64,000 bases of DNA from Flaccisagitta enflata (taxonomy: Eukaryota; Chaetognatha; Sagittoidea; Aphragmophora), in NCBI GenBank assembly GCA_965153355.1, contig OZ231127.1:77624001-77688000 (forward strand). Direction: 5' to 3'. A model generated the notes under the pieces. That model had not been told where the DNA came from and did no database searches. It saw only the letters and a program-made list of their open reading frames with translations. Below are positions 1-10,790 of the stretch, piece after piece. Made by a program: the position numbers and the translations under genes. Position 1 is the first letter of the stretch. Each line of letters starts with the position of its first letter.

Positions 1-424
1 GTCTCTTATGTCTCCTATATGTCTCTTATATCTCTTATGTCTCCTATTTCTCTTATGTCTCTTATTTCTCTTATGTACCTTAGGTATCTTATGTCTCTTA
101 TGTCTCTTATGTCTTTTATGTCTCTTTGTCTCTTTGTCTCTTTTGTCTCTTTGGTCTCCTATATGTCTCCTTTATGTCTCTTAATTTTTCTTTTTAAAAC
201 GCAATTTTCAAGGTTTCCCTTTTTTTCTTCATATGTTTACATGTATATCTCAAAATACGTACAAAATATCTCTTCATGTATGGTGAGTTTTGGTGACTGA
301 TTATCTCATAACGTTACATCTACTTACCATATATTTCATATGTTAGATTATTATTGCATATCACCATCATCAAGAGTTTGTAGCCTTTCTCTCAATCTCT
401 CTCTGTCTCTCTCTTTTTTTCTCT
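1..424. repeat. 9-bp pyrimidine-rich minisatellite and AT-rich stretch
   Basis: Positions 1-185 are a degenerate array of TCTCTTATG-like units, the same array type seen at about 690-1110. The segment near 190-230 resembles 560-600 (both contain AAAACGC followed by TTTTC and CAAGG or CAGG), so 1-230 may be a duplicated part of the element at 494-1569. Positions 240-424 are AT-rich with no recognised gene. An open frame of 93 codons (19-300) is a translation of the repeat and is not called a gene. Confidence 0.8.
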
Positions 425-433
425 CTCTCTTTC

Positions 434-489
<56 letters not shown>
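425..489. repeat. (CT)n microsatellite
   Basis: Nearly pure CT dinucleotide tract next to the T5 run that borders the F1 tail at 494. Confidence 0.95.
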
Positions 490-493
<4 letters not shown>

Positions 494-689
494 AGATGCG
501 TCCTCGCATCTCTATAAGAGGGTATGTCCCTTGGTAGGTAGGTCTGAATGTCTGTATGAAATAGGAAAATTTTAAAACGCTATTTTCCAGGTTTTCTCTT
601 CATTTCTCTTCATGTATCTTCTTGTCTTTTATATTTCTTTTGTCTCTTTCATCTCTTTTGCCTCTTTTGTCTCTTTTGTCTCTTTTGTT

Positions 690-1112
690 TCCTATATGTC
701 TCTTATGTCTCCTATATGTCTCTTATATCTCTTGTATCTCTTATTTTTCTTATGAATCTTAGGTCTCTTATGTCTCCTAAGTCTCTTATGTCTCTTACGT
801 CTCTTTTGTATCTTTGTCTCTTTTGTCTCCTATATGTCTCCTTTATGTCTCTTAAGTCTCCTATATGTCTCATATGTCTCTTATGTCTCTTATGTCTCTT
901 ATATCTCTTATATCTCTTATGTCTCTTAGGTCTCTTAGATCTCTTATATCTCTTATGTCTCTTAGGTCTCTTAGGTCTCTTAGGTCTCTTATGTCTCTTA
1001 TGTCTCTTATGTCTCTCATGTCTCTTATGTCTCTTCATGTCTCTATATGTCTCTTATGTCTCCTCATGTTTCCTCATGTCTCTTCATGTCTCTCCATATC
1101 TGTCCATGTCTC
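690..1112. repeat. TCTCTTATG minisatellite
   Basis: Dozens of degenerate 9-bp units (TCTCTTATG, TCTCTTAGG, TCTCCTATA). Because 9 is a multiple of 3, open frames run through it on both strands (Met-Ser-Leu-rich on plus, Lys-Arg-His-rich on minus). These are side effects of the repeat. Confidence 0.9.
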
Positions 1113-1135
1113 TCTAAGTCCCTACATGTCTGTTC

Positions 1136-1427
1136 GTGAGGATGAGGTGGGGGATGTGGGGAGGCGTGGGGGGGAGGGGGGAGGGGAGGGGAGGGGGAGA
1201 GGGGTGGGGGGAGAGGAGGGGAGGGGTGGGGGAGGGGTGGGGAGGCGTGGGGGAGAGGGTGGGGAGGGAGCGTGGGGGGAGGAGGGGAGGGTGGGGGGAG
1301 GAGGGGGGGGCGTGGGGGGAGGGGGGAGGGGTGGGGGAGGGGAGGGGGGGAGGGGAGGGGAGGGGGAGAGGGGTGAGGAGGCGTGGGGAGGTAAGGGAGG
1401 CATGGTGGGGAGGCGTGGGGGGGAGAG
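1136..1427. repeat. G-rich, C-poor tract with quadruplex-forming runs
   Basis: About 290 bp of GGGG/GGAGG/GTGGGG runs with almost no C or T-rich breaks on the plus strand. Many sets of four G-runs occur within short spacing, which is the standard G-quadruplex pattern. The open frames here are Gly/Arg/Glu-rich or Pro/Ser-rich by composition only. It lies inside the F1 element at 494-1569. Confidence 0.85.
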
Positions 1428-1570
1428 GAATCAGTTTATATTTTTCTCTTTATCTCTGAATCTTTATATTTCAATATCATTATATCCTAATATCTGTATA
1501 TCTTAATAATTTGTATGATAATATCTTACGTCTAAAGAGGACGCATCTATTGGACATCTCTTGGCCTTGT

Positions 1571-1761
1571 TGCATTAAATCAAACCTCGTTCAATTAGGG
1601 GAAGAATCCAATAATGAGTTTTTCCTTCTTTTCTTTCCTTTCTTTTCCTCTCCTTTCATTCCTTTCGGGCAAGTAGATTTTGATTCTTTCATTTATCGAC
1701 AAGCGTGGAGGATGAAAATGATCATGCCATAAGATGAAAACATGTACCACGCAATTACAAA
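1571..1761. other. Arm sequence with a pyrimidine run, no gene seen
   Basis: Contains a TTTCCTTTTCTTTCC-type run (1620-1665) and is matched by 57430-57620 on the right. A 73-codon open frame (1511-1732) crosses the palindrome boundary, so it is not a conserved gene. Confidence 0.6.
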
Positions 1762-1985
1762 CAGGGCCGGACGCACGGCCAATAAGTAATCGCTGGCGGG
1801 TAGAAAGGGGCAGTAATGCGGGTGGGTAGGACCCGTACGTGGATGGGCTGGGGCTGTAATGTGGCCGGGCAGGGATTGTTATACTCAGAAATCATTATTT
1901 CAGCCGATTTCGCGTCATCCAAAAATTCGCGCTAAGAGACTTGCACACGAACACAGCCTCTTACAGAATCGCTAAGCCAGCGACT
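1762..1985 (+). mobile_element. F1 element, present in both arms
   Basis: Starts CAGGGCCGGACGCACGGCC and ends with a hairpin tail AATCGCT...AGCGACT followed by A5. The subterminal AATCGCTGGC pairs with the terminal GCCAGCGACT with one mismatch. No (GACC)n core is present; the interior is a GC-rich GGGCAGTAATG-type segment. Mirror copy at 57202-57425. Confidence 0.7.
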
Positions 1986-2075
1986 AAAAAGACGCATTGA
2001 TAATGCCATTAGTTCAAACATTCTTATCGGTATTTAAAGCCAAGCCAATTAGAAGCGATAAAGTTACGACGGATT

Positions 2076-2517
<442 letters not shown>

Positions 2518-2548
<31 letters not shown>

Positions 2549-2551
2549 GCC

Positions 2552-2595
<44 letters not shown>

Positions 2596-2596
2596 C
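2518..2596. repeat. (CTGT)n microsatellite
   Basis: Tetranucleotide CTGT tract with one CTGC interruption. The right-arm counterpart is (CAGA)n at 55926-56048 and is longer, with ACTGA interruptions. Confidence 0.95.
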
Positions 2597-2751
2597 AACT
2601 GTCGATCCCTTTATCCACAAAATTCATTCTTATTGATATCATTCTTATTGATATTACCTGTGTATCTATCTATGTATATCAGAATATGATTTGTTCATAA
2701 TCACACATAGATTGTGTAGCACAAATGAACAAGTCATCCAAGGATCGCACA

Positions 2752-4432
2752 TGGCCAGCGGTACCCGATGCCCTGCTTGGAGTGATTAGCTGAAAAATTG
2801 GAGTGAGAGCAGGGCAGTGGCCCCAAAGGGCCGATGTCCTGTAGGACACAGGGGTGAATTTCCAGACGTTCTGAGAGGGCATATTTGAGCCCTTGGTAGC
2901 AACTTTCCATGTTATTCAACGGGAATTTGGCATTTTTTCAATTTCTCGTCAATTTACCAGAAATGGCAGCTGTTGCCGTGAGGAAAAAAGTCGTAAACAT
3001 GGATCACTTTTCACCATGCTTTTATCTTCAGTCACTGCAATCTTTTTTATTTATTAGATCAAATTAAGAGCAATTGTATGTATGTCAAGGTGCACAGGAA
3101 GGGGCAATTTTCACAGTCAAATCATATTCTAGATGAAAAATAAAATGAAGAATTCACAATTTTTTTAAAAAAATCATATTCTTAGTATAATCTATTTATT
3201 TTTTTGCATTGAGAATCATTTATGTTCAAAAACAGTTGGAAAAATTGAGAGAAAAAATCGAAAATAAGCCTCCATTCCTTGACTTGTCTTACGTGAAATT
3301 CTTAATCTGTCTCTGAATGCATAGATTTGCATTTTTAAGAACATGGTCCTGTTCTAAAAACATATAGGAAAGGGGCCATGTTCTTAGAAATGCAAAGAAT
3401 TTCACGCAAAATGATTTTCCAAAATTGCTTTTCCTGTGCACTGCAACGTATTTTGATTGCACTGAAAATCAGAGAAAAATGGGTCTGAGTTAAATAAGCT
3501 AGATGAACTAAAATACTCAAAATCACTCAACCAGACGACCAGCTATGCTCATTGACATGTTTTTTGTTGTGCATGCTTACATCAAAACATTCATTTATCT
3601 TATTTAAAATCAGAAAAAAATAAGCTAAAAGAGCTGGAATACTCAAAAACAGATGATTATTTTTGCTCACTGACATGCTTTTTTGTATTTGCACACTCAA
3701 ACATGTATCAAAACATTCATTAATTTATCCCATTTGAAATCAGAAAAAAAACTGAGCTAAATGAGCTAAATGAGCTAAAAATGCTCAAAAACACGCTCAC
3801 AGATGAGCAGCTTTGCTCATAAACATGTTTTCTTGTATTTTCATGCTCAAACAAACACAAACACACTCTTTTACTGATCCTACTTAAAATTGTCAAAAAA
3901 AAAAAAAATTCTATTTGTATTTCTTGTCAAAAAATCTTTGAAAAATTGAAACGCAAAAAATATTTGTTATAGAGCATTCTGCTTGGCGCAAAATGAAAGA
4001 GAAGTATCCAAATTACTTGTACCCTATCAATTTTGTTTGAGGGCTCTATCAGCCCTATGACATGCTCAACCTCCCTGTAAGACAATGAAAACCATCGTGT
4101 TTCTCTGGAATATGTCAAACAGTTGAAGACTGACTTCAACTTTATTCCCCGATTATTTGAAACAACATCTAAGTGCATTAATTAAAATCAAATTCATATC
4201 AACTTTCTCATTGTGTTTCATAAGAAAATCACATGTTTATCTATTACTAAGAAGCAATTTTCTATGTTATTCAATAGGATGCTTGTATTTTGTCAATTTC
4301 CCGTGTTATTATATAGGAATTTGAGGCTTGAGAAGCTTACGGGAGGACGTATCTACAGACGTACGGACGTACGGACGTCTGGAAATTCACCCCTTTGTCC
4401 TACAGGACATCGGCCCTTTGGGGCCGCTGCCC
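2752..4432 (+). mobile_element. F2 family element with long AT-rich interior
   Basis: The head is GGCCAGCGGTACCCG. It is followed by a subterminal inverted repeat (2812-2869, beginning GGGCAGTGGCCCC) that is nearly complementary over 58 bp to the 3' end (4375-4432, ending GGGGCCGCTGCCC). A's follow the end (AAAAAGG). The interior is AT-rich. It contains three or four diverged copies of a unit of about 140 bp, with GAGCTAAATGAGCTAAA and TGCTCATAAACATG, near 3490-3870, and it resembles 21520-22490. The mirror copy is at 54402-55784. No protein is apparent. Confidence 0.65.
3082..3449. mobile_element. Small inverted-repeat element, left arm only
   Basis: Terminal inverted repeats are GTGCACAGGAAGGGGCAATTTT-like at the 5' end and AAAATTGCTTTTCCTGTGCAC at the 3' end, of about 22 bp each. 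The interior contains a second stem-loop (3294-3405, GTGAAATTCTT paired with AAGAATTTCAC, and AAGAACATGG paired with CCATGTTCTT). The right arm (55540-55560) reads straight through GAGCAATTGTATGTATTTTG, so about 365 bp are extra here. This fits a non-autonomous DNA transposon (MITE); superfamily not assigned. Confidence 0.75.
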
Positions 4433-4556
4433 AAAAAGGAACAATTAACGACAGTTTACATGAATAAGGTTAAACATGTAGACGGGGAAGTGTATTAATT
4501 ATTGAGTATTGAATATCGAGTATTGAATATATCTGTACTATGTTGGAAAAAAGTTT
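4433..4556. other. Short arm spacer
   Basis: Contains the repeated motif GAGTATTGAATATCGAGTATTGAATAT in short direct copies between the F2 tail and the Tc1 relic. No gene seen. Confidence 0.5.
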
Positions 4557-4990
4557 AGCGCTTTATTGACCAAGTGGCGTTTTATGGACGAGATAATACA
4601 ATCACCATGTCCGTAACAATCTTGATACTTGGTCTTGCCTTCCTTGACCTTTTCAAAAGCCCTCCTGCGTCTCAGCATGCTTTCACACTGGAACTGAAGG
4701 TATGATAAGGTGATCTTCCTACAGACTTTTGCGCGATTCTTTTTAGTCCTGCCATCCATGTTGCACATTCTCGACTTTGCCATTGCCTCAATTGGGACAA
4801 TAGCGATTCAATCAGGTTGAGATCTGGGCTGTTCCGGGCCAACTGGAGTGGCGTTTGACCTTTTACACTGTGCCTTTGATGTCATTGCTTCGTTGAAACA
4901 GCCAGTGAGCGGGCGCGCCATCTTCCATGTACCATGTTTCAAAAACACCATTTCTATGCCATTTTTCTAAGGAGGTACCTAACTTTATTC
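4557..4990 (-). pseudogene. Tc1/mariner transposase relic (C-terminal half)
   Basis: On the minus strand, conceptual translation gives, in separate frames, EDGAPAHW (the second catalytic Asp region of Tc1/mariner transposases), then LARNSPDLNLIES (the conserved SPDLNPIE block with the third acidic residue), then ESMLRRRRAFEKVKEGKTKY, which resembles the usual C-terminal M-RR--AVI-AKGG-TKY. The frame changes between these blocks show decay. The N-terminal DNA-binding region and first catalytic Asp are not recognised. The last part is an open frame of 81 codons (4538-4783), which is a fragment, not a gene. Mirror copy at 53850-54290. Confidence 0.75.
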
Positions 4991-5308
<318 letters not shown>

Positions 5309-5314
5309 TGTAAA

Positions 5315-6727
5315 ATGGCCAACCTGATAGAGTCTATGAGCAATGATATTGGCATGGAATTTGGATTGTCGAAATGTAAATGTGTCAGCATCACTAAAGG
5401 GAAATACTGTAAATCTGGGGGTATAAAGCTTGACTCAGGCGGAGTTATGGAGGAGTTGAACCACAATGAATTTTACAAGTATTTGGGTATAGAAGAGCTA
5501 GAACAGATAAAGCACAGTGAGGTGAAGTCAAAGGTCAATAAGAACGTAAAGACAAAACTAAGAAAACTGCTAGAAACCGAACTAAACGCACGGAACCTTT
5601 TCCAAGCAATAAACAAGAGCATACTTCCACTCATCACATACTCATTTGGAATTATAAACTGGAATGAGGATGAACTCAAGGGTATTGACATCCAGATACG
5701 TAAGATGCTCAATATGTACAAGGCCTTTGAAATCAAAAGTGATGTAGATCGGTTATACCTGCCCAGGGAATCTGGTGGCAGAGGCCTTATATCTGTTTGG
5801 GATTCGTTCCAGTCTGCAACCAGCAGAATTGCTCATGCTATCACCCATACCAACAATGCACTACTCAAACAATGTGTCGAGGTGGAGGAAAAGTGTCTAT
5901 ACTCCAGCATCACCAGAGCAAATAAATATGAATCCAACTACAGGATCAAACTCCCAAAGAATTTTTATGATAAATCAGTTATGGCCCAGGCAAGAGTTAA
6001 GGCCAAAATAGTCAAAGATGCCATATCAAAGTCTCGTTCCCAAGCATACCTTGCCAAGCCACAACATGGTGCTTTCATCCATCTACTGCAAGAAAGTGAT
6101 GCTGATCTGAAACAATCTATGGCCTGGTTGAAACGGTGCCACCTCAGCCCAAATGTTGAAAGCTACATCTGCGGGGCACAAGAAATGGCCCTGTTCACTA
6201 AGTTCCACGAAAAACATATCTTAAGGAACAGTGATGATGACAGGTGCCGTATGTGCAAAAAAGACCCAGAATCTATCTTTCATATCCTTGGTGCCTGTGA
6301 TGTACTGGCCAAACGCGATGTACTGGCCAAACGCGAGTATTTCACACGACACAATAACATCTGCAGATACATTCACTACAAGATATTGCAGCACTTTGGA
6401 CTACAAGTGGGTGAAAACTGGTTCTTGCATAACCCACCTGAAGTTACCATGTCTGATAAATGTGAAATTGTGTATGACCAAACCATAGTAACAACAAGAC
6501 CTGTTGGGGCCAATAGGCCTGATATTATTGTAAAGGACAAAATCCATAAGAAGGCCATAATCATAGACGTATCATGCCCAATCGACATGAATGTTGGGAA
6601 AAAAGAAAACGAAAAAATATCGAATTATGGGCCTCTCCGTGTTGAATTGGAGAAGATGTGGGGTACAAATACAGAAGTAATCCCGGTGGTAGTGGGGGGA
6701 CTTGGTGCTGTCACTAAACCTGAGTGA
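5315..6727 (+). CDS. R2/NeSL-type retrotransposon polyprotein, C-terminal 470 residues
   Basis: The frame begins just after the missing reverse-transcriptase catalytic YADD block. Residues about 16-23 (FGLSKCKC) and 54-59 (YKYLGI) match the last RT motifs. LNARNLFQAIN...ITYSFGIINW (about 90-116) and DVDRLYLPRESGGRGL match the thumb region seen in R2/NeSL-like elements. C311-x2-C314-x8-H323-x4-C328 is the CCHC zinc knuckle. R401-P402-D403 and D418 (IIIDVSCP) match the restriction-like PD-(D/E)xK endonuclease. An 18-bp tandem duplication (6299-6334) inserts six residues, DVLAKR, just after the knuckle without breaking the frame. The open frame upstream of Met at 5315 is CT repeat. The protein cannot be active without its N-terminal half. 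An intact frame suggests recent insertion. Confidence 0.85.
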   Translation: MANLIESMSNDIGMEFGLSKCKCVSITKGKYCKSGGIKLDSGGVMEELNHNEFYKYLGIEELEQIKHSEVKSKVNKNVKTKLRKLLETELNARNLFQAINKSILPLITYSFGIINWNEDELKGIDIQIRKMLNMYKAFEIKSDVDRLYLPRESGGRGLISVWDSFQSATSRIAHAITHTNNALLKQCVEVEEKCLYSSITRANKYESNYRIKLPKNFYDKSVMAQARVKAKIVKDAISKSRSQAYLAKPQHGAFIHLLQESDADLKQSMAWLKRCHLSPNVESYICGAQEMALFTKFHEKHILRNSDDDRCRMCKKDPESIFHILGACDVLAKRDVLAKREYFTRHNNICRYIHYKILQHFGLQVGENWFLHNPPEVTMSDKCEIVYDQTIVTTRPVGANRPDIIVKDKIHKKAIIIDVSCPIDMNVGKKENEKISNYGPLRVELEKMWGTNTEVIPVVVGGLGAVTKPE

Positions 6728-7077
6728 TGGACTGACTAAAATTCCTGGATGTCCCGACCAATTCATGTGCCAGAAAATCTGCTTGCTTGGATCAAAAAGG
6801 ATATTACAAGACGTACTGAAAAGAAGATAAAGAGCAAGCCCAAAGATCTAACAGGATGTTTTTAAACAAGGATAAAGAGCAAGCCCAAAGACCAAAGTCA
6901 GATTTCTAAGTCAGTCCTAAGTCCTAAGTTAGTTCTAAGTTCTAAGTTTTAAGTTCAAAGTTTCTTAAGACAGGTTTTAAGCTCGCATCTTTTTCCTATG
7001 AAGACAGGCGCTCTTCCGGAGAAATGAACAATGCGCTCAGAGCCACGACTCTGGTGATGATCCTCCAATACATCATA

Positions 7078-7082
<5 letters not shown>
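6728..7082 (+). other. 3' untranslated part of the R2-like element
   Basis: Non-coding tail after the stop codon with short internal duplications (AAGAGCAAGCCCAAAG twice; AAGTCCTAAGT-type repeats). The end of the element proper may be anywhere before the CT tract at 7083. Confidence 0.55.

Positions 7083-7141
<59 letters not shown>
7083..7141. repeat. (CT)n microsatellite, 3' of the R2-like element
   Basis: Second CT tract. Together with 5208-5304 it flanks the retrotransposon, as expected if one original tract was split. Confidence 0.95.
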
Positions 7142-7143
<2 letters not shown>

Positions 7144-7234
7144 GATCTCCGCGTTTTCTTGGATATATGCATATATTCATCAAACGTAAAACATTTACAT
7201 ACAGATAAATACCAGGGATTTACTGTCAACCAAT

Positions 7235-7424
7235 GAGAGAGTGACTGTTGCCTTGGCCAGCCAATCAGCGCCGGATTCGGCCGAAAGGCGGCTCTCTCGA
7301 GTCATTGGCCGGTTGTCGCGCGCATCATCGAAATCATCTCGTCACACGGACAGAGACTCAGAGAGAGGAAGCGGAAGTGTCAATGCCGGTGCTTTCATCT
7401 AATCAACACGATTTTAATGTAAGT
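7235..7424 (+). promoter_or_regulatory. Possible promoter/first-exon segment with CCAAT boxes
   Basis: A locally GC- and CpG-rich stretch carries CCAATGAG (7229), GCCAATCAGCGCCGG (7259), an inverted box CATTGGCCGG (about 7302), and then AAT|GTAAGT (7417-7425), a consensus 5' splice donor. The same features are kept in the right arm (53237-53450). No coding exon can be followed downstream. It could be a promoter inside an unrecognised transposon. The open frame of 62 codons here is not called a gene. Confidence 0.3.
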
Positions 7425-7599
7425 GGACATCATTAATCATTCCTTGCGTTGGGTATATTTGTGTTTGAGGGAGCGAAGGATGGGTACGTGGATTCCTGGA
7501 TTAGATAAGCTTAAGTGAGGTTTCGTTTGCCCATACGCTGCTATGTAGGTAGTCCATCTGTCCATCTGTCGCGCGGTCACTCCGCTCGTCACTCTTTGT

Positions 7600-7751
7600 A
7601 GTCGCGGATACGCGACTCTACACCTTGCCGCGTCGGTCGGTATGTCGGTCCGTCCGTCCGTCCGTCCGTCACATTTTTGAATTCCGAGCGGTTTTCGCGT
7701 AACTGCTCCTGCCCAACCGTCCGCGACTGGATTGCCGTGTATCCGGCCTTG
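7600..7751 (-). mobile_element. F1 element, AGTCGCG subfamily, both arms
   Basis: On the minus strand it starts CAAGGCCGGATACACGGC, then AGTCGCGGACGG, a short interior ending in CGGACGGACGGAC repeats, and a tail hairpin AGTCGCGTATCCGCGACT. Length 152 bp. The mirror copy at 52928-53079 is nearly the same, including the ACAAAG following the tail instead of A5. Confidence 0.8.
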
Positions 7752-8577
7752 TTCGAGCTTTCATGTGCTTGCGTGCAGTTTTTAATTGCGGTCACTGCAT
7801 AGCAGGTTTTTTTCGTCGGTCTATTGCCCATTCCGTCGGTCCGTGACAATGGGGTTGAAATGTGCAAAGACGCGCATTTAGAAATCATCGAAATATATAT
7901 TTAGTAGTAAAATTGAAATAGTGTGAAATATGGTCAAAAAGAGCTGTAAAGGTTTGGAATTTGTTTGGAAGTCTAGAATACTGTTAAGCCTAGAGTATCC
8001 ACAGTTCTGAATTCTGTTTATATTAGTATTATACATCTCACACGCAACTTGTAGGTGTTTGCCCTGTTTCATTGCGCACAAGCATGTTAGAAATGAACTA
8101 AAATGTTTCTATCTAGGTATTGTGTAAAAAGCAGAACGCAGCAAAAAGCCGTAGGAAAGTCGGGATTAAGTATATCAAGATGGCGGGGTAGAAATGTGAA
8201 ACATGAATGACCGGGGGCCAAGTTGCTCTCTGATTCCTCTTTTTCCTTTTTTAGTTACAAAGGCGGAAAAAATTGTCGCTCGAGGACAGAAATAAAATTG
8301 TATGCATCTAGTTTAGTTTCAATTACATGCAACTTGCTGCGCAATTCACCCAATGAAGAGTATCCATCTTGTACTAACCGCTATATACAGTGCAGTTGAA
8401 CCCCGCTCTAACGGACCCGCCAAAAACTGAATTCAGCCCGTAATGGTTGCAAATTCATAGTCTCATCAACTTGTGAAAAACAATTCCTCTTTAAACTAGT
8501 AATATTTGTTAGTTCCTTGAAATCTGTTATAGTAGGATTTTACAGTATCAGATTCGCAGATGCAAACAAAACAAAAC
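7752..8577. other. Arm sequence, no gene seen
   Basis: AT-rich unique-looking sequence. The T6 run at 8247-8252 is the empty site for the right-arm F1 copy at 52530-52681. Confidence 0.5.
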
Positions 8578-8606
8578 ACACACACACGCACGCACAAACA
8601 CACACA

Positions 8607-8700
<94 letters not shown>
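8578..8700. repeat. (CA)n microsatellite
   Basis: CA tract of about 120 bp with CACG and CAAA interruptions at its start. The right-arm tract (51727-52178) is more than three times longer. Confidence 0.97.
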
Positions 8701-8701
<1 letters not shown>

Positions 8702-8802
8702 TTACAAACTGAGAGGTTTTTCTGTCAATACCATGGTCATGAGGAGGGGCGCAAATTGGTGTGATGGCTACTTACAAAGACGCAACGAATGGTGAAAGAA
8801 TC

Positions 8803-9529
8803 GCGGATGATGATGATGATGATGATAATCAGGCCTGATTTTAGTGATTTTTTAGACTGAGCCAGTCGGGTTCGCTCCCCACAATTTGACCGAGCCCGAG
8901 AGGAAAACCTTGATCCCGGTAAAAATGCTATACCAAACTTAATGATTTGTGATAGCAGCTACTGATTATATGATATAACGATAAATAACCACTATTAAAA
9001 TGATTCAGTAAGTGAATAAATCAAATAATGAGTTAAAACTTAATGATTTTTCCAGGCCTGTATATTATTGAGTTTCCCCCCCCCCGGTGGGGGGGGGGGG
9101 GAAATCAAAGGGTCTGGAGATGGGGAAGGAAACCAAAGGGGGAAAAAAGAGAAAAAAAAACAATTTGGGGAAAATATAACTTTTGACAGTACTAAATCAT
9201 AAAACCCAATTAGTAAAAGACAATTTAACACTTTTTAAACCTTAACTACATAGTTTTATTGCTCATGGGGAAGAAAATCATAGATATAAAAATGCGACAT
9301 GACGCGTCGCGGGGAAGAAAATCAACGGCAGGGGGGGGGGGAAAAATCAAAAGCGACTCAACAATATACACCCCTGGATTTTTCAAATATTTCACTCAAT
9401 CAGCTATAGCGCTTTGAATCCATCCCAATGAGAGAGAGCCTACCGGGCTCAGAGCTTGCAAAATATGAGAGCCCGAGAGCAAAATAGAGAGCATCATTCA
9501 GCGGGCTGCGCTCTAAATCCAGGCCCTGA

Positions 9530-9530
<1 letters not shown>
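8803..9530. other. Composite segment between GATG runs, partly left-arm only
   Basis: Starts ATGATGATAATCAGGCCTGATTTT and ends AAATCCAGGCCCTGATGATAATG, so its two ends are inverted copies bordered by GATGAT. About 8803-8962 is shared with the right arm (51490-51625). Beyond 8963 the left arm continues into sequence absent on the right, including a C10GGTG12 hairpin (9078-9101), a second G11 run (9331) and a repeated GAAGAAAATCA. No gene seen. Confidence 0.5.

Positions 9531-10790
<1,260 letters not shown>

Larger units (their letters stand above)
494..1569 (-). mobile_element. F1 family element, AGATGCG subfamily, minisatellite-filled
   Basis: Read on the minus strand, the element starts with CAAGGCC (1569-1563), carries the subterminal motif AGATGCGTCC (1548-1539), and ends with the hairpin AGATGCGAGGACGCATCT (511-494) followed by A5. 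The 5' motif is perfectly complementary to the last ten bases, GGACGCATCT. The interior holds the TCTCTTATG array and a G-rich tract, so this copy is much longer than the roughly 150-200-bp simple copies. Its 5' end sits exactly where the palindrome homology stops. The corresponding right-arm site (57617-57626) reads TGCAAAAAGG with no element. Family naming is mine; no protein is encoded. Confidence 0.72.
5311..7083 (+). mobile_element. 5'-truncated R2/NeSL-type non-LTR retrotransposon, left arm only
   Basis: The element lies between two CT tracts (5208-5304 and 7083-7140) and has no counterpart in the right arm. It contains the 3' part of a single reverse transcriptase/endonuclease reading frame (5315-6727) and about 355 bp of 3' sequence. 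The 3' region has a duplicated AAGAGCAAGCCCAAAG (6834 and 6879 areas) and a run of CTAAGT-type repeats (6905-6960). No poly(A) tail is seen. The 5' truncation is typical of target-primed reverse transcription. Insertion into a CT tract hides any target-site duplication. Confidence 0.8.

Noticed and set aside
494-511. Rho-independent terminator
   Set aside because: Hairpins followed by T/A runs occur at the ends of all F1 copies in both orientations in a eukaryotic context; they are element tails.
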